A stretch of 8,374 bases of DNA. It comes from an uncultured Collinsella sp. (lineage in GTDB: Bacteria; Actinomycetota; Coriobacteriia; Coriobacteriales; Coriobacteriaceae). The notes under the pieces were generated by a model, which saw only the letters and a program-made list of their open reading frames with translations, was not told the DNA's origin and made no database searches. Each line of letters begins with the position of its first letter. Position 1 is the stretch's first letter. Of the stretch, positions 1-6,068 are shown piece by piece. The position numbers were made by a program, and so were the translations under genes. The stretch is from NCBI GenBank assembly GCA_900552155.1, contig URYU01000074.1, positions 1 to 8,374 on the forward strand. The letters run 5' to 3'.

Positions 1-111
1 GATCTGCCGATCTCGGATTTTCCCGCACTTCCGGATTTAGCACAAGCTCGACTTGGTTGTTTATCGATTGAAGCTATGGAATCTAGCATAAGCTTTGTTA
101 TTTGTATTTAA
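1..111 (+). other. Open 5' edge; possible tail of an upstream reading frame
   Basis: Frame 1 stays open from the first base to a TAA at 109-111 (36 codons), while the other two forward frames close within about 70 bases. This could be the C-terminus of a gene starting left of the window, but I recognise no motif in the peptide and an open stretch of this length can occur by chance. The second half is strongly AT-rich, more like a promoter region than like the GC-rich genes further right. I make no functional assignment. Confidence 0.2.
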
Positions 112-112
112 A

Positions 113-146
113 TAGATACACTTAACTTATAAGCTAAGTGTAGCTA
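113..146. promoter_or_regulatory. 34-base near-perfect palindrome, likely operator of the toxin-antitoxin unit
   Basis: The left arm TAGATACACTTAACTTA (113-129) pairs with the right arm TAAGCTAAGTGTAGCTA (130-146) at 15 of 17 positions, with mismatches only at 116/143 and 125/134. The centre holds TATAAG (128-133), which could serve as a -10 box; TTGTAT at 102-107 is a weak -35 with a long spacer. The site ends 17 bases before the TTG start of the toxin remnant. Antitoxins of the HigA/Xre type usually bind a palindrome over their own promoter, so an autoregulatory operator is the natural reading. No T-run follows, which argues against a terminator. The symmetry is seen directly; the role is inferred. 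Confidence 0.6.
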
Positions 147-162
147 GAGATGGGGGTGGCCT

Positions 163-575
163 TTGGCAGAAGGATATGAACTTGTCGAATATAGAGACCC
201 CAAGGGCCGACCGTTTTGGGAGCTGACGACTTCTCCCGCCAACTCTCAATTCCAGAAAATGTTGACAGACCCTAAAAAGAAGCTTGCCGCCCGTAAGATG
301 ATCGATCAGATTTCAAAAATCTATGATTATGGGTTAAAGGTTGCGAGTGGGACCTCATAGTTACGATGCATTGATTCTAAGATTGGCCTCAATGAACTTA
401 AGGGGTTAACGGGGTTAATCGAGAGATGATTTATGCCATATGTTAAGGCGTAGACAAAATCGTTCTTCTATTTTGGTTTAAAGGGCATCAAGGATTGGGA
501 AATATCAGCAGGGAAATCGAGCGGGCCAAGCGACTGAACGTAATAGCGCGTCAGCTTCTGGAGCCTGGGCGCTGA
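163..575 (+). pseudogene. Decayed RelE/HigB-type toxin (Gp49/DUF891-like)
   Basis: The first part reads from a TTG at 163 (no earlier in-frame start exists after TAG at 145; GGGGGTGG at 152-159 is a plausible ribosome binding site) for 65 codons to TAG at 358-360. It has the family-like N-terminus YELVEYRDPKGRPFWE and a helix ending IDQISKIYDYGLK. Reading on past the stop in the same frame gives IGLNELKG. The similarity then moves to another frame near 402-415, which gives NREMIYAIC, a TAA stop at 444-446, then VDKIVLLFWFKG and ISREIERAKRLNVIARQ, ending at TGA 573-575. This follows the usual order of these toxins (LyELR, YRvlYf, kiVLLhGF, EIerAKrr). Summed, the pieces give about 136 residues, slightly long for the family. 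Two stops plus a frame change make a functional toxin unlikely. An alternative is that the 65-residue peptide is expressed as a short product. In the family such toxins are ribosome-dependent mRNA interferases. Confidence 0.6.
402..419 (+). repeat. 9-base tandem duplication
   Basis: GGGGTTAAC at 402-410 is followed directly by GGGGTTAAT at 411-419, differing only in the last base. It lies inside the toxin remnant, where the protein similarity changes frame, so it may mark one of the events that damaged the gene. A 9-base repeat by itself keeps the frame. Confidence 0.6.
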
Positions 576-608
576 CTTTTATGCCTGGCTTCTGAAACGG
601 AGAATACA

Positions 609-995
609 ATGAATAAAGTAGATCTATCTGATTTTTATGCCGAAACAGAAAGTAGCGAAACGCGCGCTTATGAACATGCACTAGATATTGAGTTTATTGT
701 TCATCGCGAAATGAAACGTTTGGGATTGAGCAAAAGTGAGCTGGCAAATTGTATGGGCATAAGCCTTCAGTCGCTTTCTAAGCTCTTGAATTCTCAACCT
801 AATATGACTCTAAAGACGATTGCAAAGTTCGAACTTGCTCTGGGCATTAAGATCGTTCCGCAGGTTATCGTCAGCTATTCCAAAGAACTGCCGTTTCTTT
901 CATCCAACTATTCCGTGCGAGAGCAATGTATATCGCCTGGCATTCTCCCCGCAGAGCTGTCAGCAGATTGCGATGTGCCTTTTCAGGGCGAATAG
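609..995 (+). CDS. Xre-family helix-turn-helix protein, HigA-like antitoxin
   Basis: This 128-residue protein is predicted to bind DNA. An Xre/Cro-type helix-turn-helix spans about residues 33-80: SKSELANCMG (41-50) looks like the first helix and turn, ISLQSLSKLLN (51-61) the recognition helix, and TLKTIAKFELALGIKI the closing helices. The N-terminal 30 residues are acidic and may form the partner-binding arm; the last 40 residues are not recognised. The ATG at 609 is preceded by GGAGA (599-603). It lies 33 bases after the end of the toxin remnant on the same strand, the toxin-first order of HigBA modules, so I call it a HigA-like antitoxin that has probably outlived its toxin. It could equally be a free-standing regulator acting on the palindrome at 113-146 or on the pel promoter. 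The surrounding DNA is visibly less GC-rich than the pel operon, consistent with an acquired module. Confidence 0.72.
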   Translation: MNKVDLSDFYAETESSETRAYEHALDIEFIVHREMKRLGLSKSELANCMGISLQSLSKLLNSQPNMTLKTIAKFELALGIKIVPQVIVSYSKELPFLSSNYSVREQCISPGILPAELSADCDVPFQGE

Positions 996-1063
996 CATTT
1001 CTTCGATGAATTTAAGTCGAATGAATTACCACTCCCACATCCTCTAAAAAAGTTCTTAAAACA

Positions 1064-1106
1064 GCCTTAAAGGCGCCCCAGCTCGCGTTGACAGCGTAAA
1101 ATACGC
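1064..1106 (+). promoter_or_regulatory. Putative pel operon promoter region with two dyads and a TTGACA box
   Basis: Upstream of pelD there is a dyad GCCTTAAAGGC (1064-1074, 5-base arms), a consensus -35 hexamer TTGACA (1088-1093) and directly after it a second dyad GCGTAAAATACGC (1094-1106, 5-base arms around AAA). No good -10 box stands at 16-18 bases from the TTGACA: that position reads TTGACT (1111-1116), while TAAAAT (1097-1102) lies within the second dyad and has no matching -35. The promoter may therefore need an activator, or the start may be placed differently. A dyad abutting the -35 box is a typical operator position. No terminator separates the helix-turn-helix gene from pelD. The dyads are seen; the promoter call is tentative. 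Confidence 0.35.
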
Positions 1107-1150
1107 ATGTTTGACTATGACAAATGTGGATTTTAGAGGAGGGGTGCGCC

Positions 1151-3289
1151 ATGGAGGTGCTGGTTGTTGGCAACACCGCATATGTTGACGATGACTTTTG
1201 TGCCAAGGCGTTCCCCGGGGACCATGTGCAGGTCGTAGCCGCGCAGGACACGCGCCGCGACGAGTCGTCGCCCCATGCCTCGTGGAAAGAGCTGCTCCAG
1301 CACTTGGAGCAGGCCTATGAATTCGACCGCGTAGTCTACCTGTCTAATTACCTTACCCCGCATACCGATACCGTGGGCGATATCGAGCAGCTGCGTTCGG
1401 TCTTTCGTGCGTGCGCGGGTCGCCGGGTCCAACTGCTGTTTGTAGCGGGGCCCGCGAGTGCCGAGGGTACCGCCGATGCCGCGGGGCGAACGGGCAAGGG
1501 AATTATCGCGCGCGCAGCCAACGACCTGTGCCGCTACTACGCTGCTCGCGAGGGCGTTCAGACCAAGATCCTGCGCGTGCCGTTCCTGTATACCGCGTCT
1601 GCCGCGCTGGAGGACCCGTTTTTGGTGCCGCTGTTCGACGCGTGCTCAACCGGATCGGTCGCTCTACAGGGCGCGGAGGATGCGGCGTTTCCCCTGCTGT
1701 GTGCCGAGGAGCTTGCGGTGCTGGTACGCCGTATCTTCGACAGCTGGGATGCCTCTTTTGAGACGCTCGACGTTGCCGATGCCTTCCATCACGCGGCGGG
1801 TGAGGTGGGGGACGCCCTCAAGGCGTTGTTCCCCGGCCTTGCCGTTGCCTATGGCGATTCTGCCGGCTACACCCTGCCCGCCAGCGACGTCGCTCGCGTG
1901 CGTTATGGCTGGTTTCAGCGCTACGACTTGCTGCGCGATCTTTCGACCATTCAAGCGCGTTGGGATGCTGGCCGCGCAAAGAAGGTCAACCCCTTGCGCG
2001 CCGCCATCGACCGCATCCAAATGCGCACGCTGCCTATTAAATGCCTGGAGACGGCAGCTGCCTGGGTCCTGTTCGAGGTGCTGGAGCATCTTTTCTCCCA
2101 ATCGGCCCAGCTCAACGTGCTCGATTATCGCCTGCTCTACGTGGTGCTGATCGGCACGCTGTATGGATTGGACTTTGGCCTGGTTGCGGCGCTGCTGGCG
2201 TCGGTGGGTTTGGCCGCGAGCTACTTTACTCAGTACGGCTATACCTTCCAGGGCCTGTTCTACGAGCCGTCTAACTGGCTGCCGTTTATTGCGTACTTTG
2301 TGGTGGGTGCCGTGTGCGGCTATGTGCAGCTGCGCAACAGCGAAGCCATTAGGGCGGAGCGCGATCAAAACGAGCTCGTGCGCAACCGCAATACGTTCCT
2401 TACGCAGCTCTACCACGACGCTATTGAGGACAAGCGCGCGTACAGGCGCCAGATCGTGGGTCGCCACGACAGCTTTGGCAAGATCTTTGCCGTGACACAG
2501 GAGCTCGACGTGCTCAACCCGCGCGGTATCTATCGCAAGTGCTGCGAGCTTCTGGGCGAGATCCTCGAGAACGATTCGGTGGCGATCTACCATGTTTCGG
2601 GCGGGGCATTTGCACGCCTGGTGGCAGCAAGTCCCGCGATTGCCGAAGATGCCGCACGCTCGCTCACGCTTGAGCAGCTTGCACCTCTTTTGGGCGACGG
2701 GGGTCGTTCGAACCTGTGGGTGAACCGCGAGCTGACGCCGGGGCTTCCCATGTTTGGATACACGATCGAGCGCGACGGGGCACCCGCCGTGTTGATCTTT
2801 GTGCGTTGTGCGGCCGAAAACCAAATGACCCTCTATTATCAAAACCTGTTCCGCATCTTGTGCGGCCTGGTCGAAAGCGCGTTGGGCCGTGCCTTTGATT
2901 ATGAGGCGGTGGCGCAGGATAAACGCTGCGTTGACGGCACTTGCGTGCTCAAGCAGGCTGCCTTTGGCCAAGAGCTCGCGGCGGCGCAGGCGCTGGCAGA
3001 TAGCAAGATGGGGAGTTTTTTGCTCCTGCGCGTGGTACCGGGCATGGAGCCTGTCGGCGAGCTGGTGGGCGCAATTGGGTCGGCAATCCGCGAGAGCGAC
3101 GCGGCGGGCTTGGTCGACGGCGACATGCTCTACCTGCTTATGCGCCAGGCAAAGGCGTGCGATCTGCCCATTATCCGCGAGCGCCTGAGCGCAAAGCATA
3201 TTGCGGTGGAGCCCGTTGACGGCGAGGACATCGTGGAGCTGCTGCAGCACATCTCTTACACCGGTGACGGTGAGGGGGGTGCCGCTTGA
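1151..3289 (+). CDS. pelD: PelD-like c-di-GMP receptor with N-terminal SDR-like domain
   Basis: This 712-residue membrane protein is the likely c-di-GMP switch of Pel synthesis. Residues 1 to about 290 resemble an extended short-chain dehydrogenase/NAD-dependent epimerase: a first strand MEVLVVGN, then VVYLSN, LLFVAG and a helix-strand unit ANDLCRYY...TKILRVPFLYT. The glycine-rich nucleotide loop is poor (GNTAYVDD) and by eye the YxxxK catalytic pair falls on G117 and R121, so it is probably not an active enzyme. Four membrane segments follow (about 299-316, 327-342, 343-358, 376-394), then a charged probable coiled coil, a GAF-like domain (about 455-600) and a degenerate GGDEF domain. In the last, R647-E-S-D650 matches the RxxD inhibitory c-di-GMP site while the GGDEF signature has become VDGDM (655-659), so it should bind c-di-GMP without making it. 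Start chosen at ATG 1151 because AGAGGAGGGG (1135-1144) stands 6 bases before it; an in-frame ATG at 1124 has no such site. The TGA overlaps the start of pelE. Confidence 0.88.
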   Translation: MEVLVVGNTAYVDDDFCAKAFPGDHVQVVAAQDTRRDESSPHASWKELLQHLEQAYEFDRVVYLSNYLTPHTDTVGDIEQLRSVFRACAGRRVQLLFVAGPASAEGTADAAGRTGKGIIARAANDLCRYYAAREGVQTKILRVPFLYTASAALEDPFLVPLFDACSTGSVALQGAEDAAFPLLCAEELAVLVRRIFDSWDASFETLDVADAFHHAAGEVGDALKALFPGLAVAYGDSAGYTLPASDVARVRYGWFQRYDLLRDLSTIQARWDAGRAKKVNPLRAAIDRIQMRTLPIKCLETAAAWVLFEVLEHLFSQSAQLNVLDYRLLYVVLIGTLYGLDFGLVAALLASVGLAASYFTQYGYTFQGLFYEPSNWLPFIAYFVVGAVCGYVQLRNSEAIRAERDQNELVRNRNTFLTQLYHDAIEDKRAYRRQIVGRHDSFGKIFAVTQELDVLNPRGIYRKCCELLGEILENDSVAIYHVSGGAFARLVAASPAIAEDAARSLTLEQLAPLLGDGGRSNLWVNRELTPGLPMFGYTIERDGAPAVLIFVRCAAENQMTLYYQNLFRILCGLVESALGRAFDYEAVAQDKRCVDGTCVLKQAAFGQELAAAQALADSKMGSFLLLRVVPGMEPVGELVGAIGSAIRESDAAGLVDGDMLYLLMRQAKACDLPIIRERLSAKHIAVEPVDGEDIVELLQHISYTGDGEGGAA

Positions 3290-4191
3290 TCTCGCTTGTC
3301 GTTGCTGCCGTCTTGCTGCTGATTCATGCGCTGGTTTGCCTGATGCTGTGGACGCTCATGAAGCTGGGCCTGCTGCCAGTGCGCGGGCACATGCTGGCTG
3401 TGATGGTGCTGGTGCCGCTGTGGGGCCCGTTGCTGGTGGTTTTGCTATCGGTCCGCAGCGCGGTGTTTGGCGAGGGGCTGAAAGAGTCTGCGCTGGAGTC
3501 GCTGCGCTTCAACGATGACCTGCATCGCAGTATGTCGGTACCGAGTGGTGAGGACGATTCAGGCGTAGTGCCGCTCGAGGAGGCGCTCATCGTTAACGAC
3601 CCGGCAGACCGGCGCCGCTTAATGCTCTCCATGCTCACCGAGGAGCCCGATGCGTATCTGGCGCAGCTGCAGGCGGCTAAGCTTAACGACGACGTTGAGG
3701 TGGCGCACTATGCCGCGACGGCGGTGGCGCAGATTTCCAAGGAGTCCGACCTTAAACTACAGCAGCTGGAGCACGCCTTTAAGACCGACCCGAGCGCGCA
3801 TAATCTCAATGAATACTGCGATTTTCTTGGTGAATACTTGGACTCGGGCTTGGCCGAGGGACGCGTGGCTCAGATTCAGCGCCAACAGTACGCGCGCCTG
3901 CTTGCGCGCCGCTGCGAGCGCGAGAACTCCGTTGAGCTGCGTATTCGGTATGCCGCGGCGCTAGCTGATGTCGACCAGATCGATGAGGCGCAGGCCGTGA
4001 CCGACCAGCTGGTGCTCGATGTGCCCGAGGAGCAGGAGGTTTGGATGCTTTGCCTGCGCCTGGCGGTGATGCGCCGCGACGGTGACGAGGTCCACCGCGT
4101 GATCGATGCGATCGACAAACAGCATGTTTACTTGAGCGCCGCCAACCGCGAGGGACTGGCGTTTTGGCGCAACGGAGAGGAGGCCCGATGA
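3286..4191 (+). CDS. pelE: PelE-like membrane protein with TPR-like tail
   Basis: The protein has 301 residues, close to the roughly 330 of Pseudomonas PelE as I recall it. Two membrane helices open it (about 2-24 and 36-56), followed by a soluble, helix-rich, mostly acidic region whose paired amphipathic helices look like tetratricopeptide repeats, clearest at the end (AALADVDQIDEAQAV, then MLCLRLAVMRRDGDEVHRVI). PelE is thought to scaffold the PelD-E-F-G synthase complex in the cytoplasmic membrane. The start must be non-ATG: an in-frame TGA at 3271-3273 rules out earlier starts, and TTG at 3286 has GAGGGGGG (3272-3279) six bases upstream and overlaps the pelD stop in TTGA. The next ATG lies inside the first membrane helix. 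The assignment rests on gene position and topology more than on sequence motifs, as PelE diverges strongly. Confidence 0.8.
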   Translation: MISLVVAAVLLLIHALVCLMLWTLMKLGLLPVRGHMLAVMVLVPLWGPLLVVLLSVRSAVFGEGLKESALESLRFNDDLHRSMSVPSGEDDSGVVPLEEALIVNDPADRRRLMLSMLTEEPDAYLAQLQAAKLNDDVEVAHYAATAVAQISKESDLKLQQLEHAFKTDPSAHNLNEYCDFLGEYLDSGLAEGRVAQIQRQQYARLLARRCERENSVELRIRYAAALADVDQIDEAQAVTDQLVLDVPEEQEVWMLCLRLAVMRRDGDEVHRVIDAIDKQHVYLSAANREGLAFWRNGEEAR

Positions 4192-6068
4192 ACGTGGTAC
4201 AGCATATCCGCGACCGTGCGGGCCATTTTCGCTGGATGGGACTGCTCGTGGTGTGGGCGGTTTTTATTGCCATGGCCGCCGTGCTGCTGGTGGAGCGTGC
4301 CGGCGTGCAGTACAGTGCGGGCCAGCATAAGCTGGGGATGTTTGCCGCCAACGACGCGGTGCCGGCCTCCTCGGCGATATTTGGCCAAAAGCCGACGTGC
4401 CTGGTCATTACCGATACCGATCAAGACGGCGTCGAGGACGTAAAGGAGCAGTTCGATCAGATCCTACTCGACATGAAGATCGCGCACCGCGACGTGGACC
4501 TTGCCCTGGACGGCGCGGATGCCATTCCCTCGCTGACGTCCTTCGATCGCGTGATTTTGCTCATGCCGTCGCTCGATGGGCTCGGTACGCACATGACCGA
4601 TATTATGAGCTGGGTGAGTGCCGGCGGTTCGCTTATGCTCGCCATGCCGCCGGATAACTCGAGCTATCTGCAGGTGATTGCCCCCAAGCTCGGCATTGAT
4701 TCGGCCGGATACGACTATGTAAAAGCCGAAAGCATTGTGCCGAGTGAGGACTTTATGCTGGGCGGGGGAGAGCGCTACGAGCTCTCGGATCCCTTTGATT
4801 CGTCGCTTTCGGTTTCGCTGCGCGAGTCGGCGCGTGTGTGGGCTAAGACCGGCGATGCGGGCGCCCCGCTCATTTGGTCGAATGATTGCGGTAGCGGGCG
4901 CACCGTGGTGTGCAACATCGGTATCTACGACAAGGTCATGCGTGGGTTTTACGCTGCGGCGATCAGCCTGCTGGGCGATGCCACGGCCTACCCCGTTATC
5001 AACAGCGCCGTCTTCTATCTAGACGACTTTCCCAGCCCCGTGCCCTCGGGCGACGGCACCTACATCAAGCGCGACTACGGGCTTTCCATCGCCGACTTTT
5101 ATGCCAAGGTCTGGTGGCCCGATCTGCAAAAGCTCGCGCAAAAATACGGCATTCGCTATACCGGCGTGATGATCGAAAACTACGAGGACGCGGTCAACCA
5201 GACCGAGCCTGCTCGTCAAGCCGATACCACGCAGTTCCGCTACTTTGGCGGCATGCTGCTGCAGATGGGCGGAGAGCTGGGCTTTCATGGCTACAACCAT
5301 CAGCCGCTGGCGCTCTGGGATACCGACTACGGCACGCTGTACGACTACAAGACGTGGAAGAACAAGGAGACGCTCGTCGCATCGCTCGACGAGCTTGTCG
5401 CCTTTCAGGACGAGGTGCTGCCCAACGCGCACGGCTCGGTCTACGTGCCGCCGTCAAATATCCTTTCGGTACGCGCTCGCAAGATTATTGGCGAGGACGT
5501 GCCGCGCATTAAGACCGTTGCCAGTACGTATTTTGAGGACGGCACCGACCTGCCGTACGTGCAGGAGTTTGGCGTGGCGAGCGATGGCATTGTGGAGCAG
5601 CCGCGTATTGTCTCGGGCGGCATGGTCGACGATTCCTATATGCGTCTCGCCGCCGAGTCCGAGCTCAACATGCACTATGTGAGCACACACTTTATGCACC
5701 CGGACGACCTGTTGGACCCCGATCGCGGCGCTACGGAGGGCTGGGAGGTCTACAAGGGCGGCCTGACTGACTACCTGGACTGGCTTACCAAGTCCGCGCC
5801 CGACCTGCGTCGCCAGACCGGCTCGGAATGCTCGGGCGCCATCCAGCGCTTTTCGTCGGTGACGGTGAGTGTGGATACAGACGCGGATGCCTGGACGCTC
5901 AGTCTGGGCAATTTCCACGACGAGGCGTGGCTCATGTTCCGTGCCAACAACGGCGAGCCGGGAGCAGTCACGGGTGGCGAGATTACGCATCTGACGGGCG
6001 ACCTGTACCTGGTCAAAGCCACGGACAAGACAGTGACCATTGCGCGCAAGGAGGGTGGCGACAAATGA
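4188..6068 (+). CDS. pelA: PelA-type polysaccharide deacetylase (DUF2194-like), membrane anchored
   Basis: This 626-residue protein has one N-terminal membrane anchor (about 16-35) with arginines on the cytoplasmic side, so the rest should lie outside the cell. Residues about 60-265 form an alternating alpha/beta domain (CLVITDTDQDGVEDV, RVILLMPSLDGL, GGSLMLAMPP) like a class-I glutamine-amidotransferase fold, with no catalytic triad that I can see. From about 275 a NodB-like carbohydrate-esterase fold follows: FYLDDFPSP supplies D279 and D280, HGYNH supplies H367 and H371, VPPSN is at 420-424, and STHFMHPDD contains H501 and H504. These match the Asp plus His-x3-His metal site of PelA deacetylases. 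The last 70 residues look like a beta-sandwich. It would de-N-acetylate the polymer. No glycoside-hydrolase domain is seen, unlike Gram-negative PelA. Start at ATG 4188, after GGAGAGGAGG (4174-4183), overlaps the pelE stop as ATGA; an in-frame TTG at 4164 is less likely. The DUF2194 name is from memory. Confidence 0.85.
   Translation: MNVVQHIRDRAGHFRWMGLLVVWAVFIAMAAVLLVERAGVQYSAGQHKLGMFAANDAVPASSAIFGQKPTCLVITDTDQDGVEDVKEQFDQILLDMKIAHRDVDLALDGADAIPSLTSFDRVILLMPSLDGLGTHMTDIMSWVSAGGSLMLAMPPDNSSYLQVIAPKLGIDSAGYDYVKAESIVPSEDFMLGGGERYELSDPFDSSLSVSLRESARVWAKTGDAGAPLIWSNDCGSGRTVVCNIGIYDKVMRGFYAAAISLLGDATAYPVINSAVFYLDDFPSPVPSGDGTYIKRDYGLSIADFYAKVWWPDLQKLAQKYGIRYTGVMIENYEDAVNQTEPARQADTTQFRYFGGMLLQMGGELGFHGYNHQPLALWDTDYGTLYDYKTWKNKETLVASLDELVAFQDEVLPNAHGSVYVPPSNILSVRARKIIGEDVPRIKTVASTYFEDGTDLPYVQEFGVASDGIVEQPRIVSGGMVDDSYMRLAAESELNMHYVSTHFMHPDDLLDPDRGATEGWEVYKGGLTDYLDWLTKSAPDLRRQTGSECSGAIQRFSSVTVSVDTDADAWTLSLGNFHDEAWLMFRANNGEPGAVTGGEITHLTGDLYLVKATDKTVTIARKEGGDK

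Noticed and set aside
113..146. Intrinsic terminator of an upstream gene
   Set aside because: The stem is AT-rich and is followed by GAGATGGGGG instead of a T-run; an operator explains it better.
1064..1074. Terminator after the helix-turn-helix gene
   Set aside because: The palindrome has almost no loop and no T-run follows.
1124..1150. Earlier ATG start for pelD
   Set aside because: No ribosome binding site precedes it, while AGAGGAGGGG sits at the right distance before ATG 1151, where the first strand of the SDR-like fold begins.
996..1150. c-di-GMP riboswitch upstream of pelD
   Set aside because: I looked for a GEMM-type core because PelD senses c-di-GMP, but the gap has no matching conserved loop sequences or paired helices, only short dyads.
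1664..3250. 528-codon open frame on the minus strand opposite pelD
   Set aside because: It mirrors the GC-rich codon pattern of pelD, has no recognisable domain, and the plus-strand frame carries clear Pel motifs.
5828..6064. N-terminal extension of pelF
   Set aside because: The frame is open but lies wholly within the deacetylase gene; the conserved PelF start and a good ribosome binding site are at ATG 6065.
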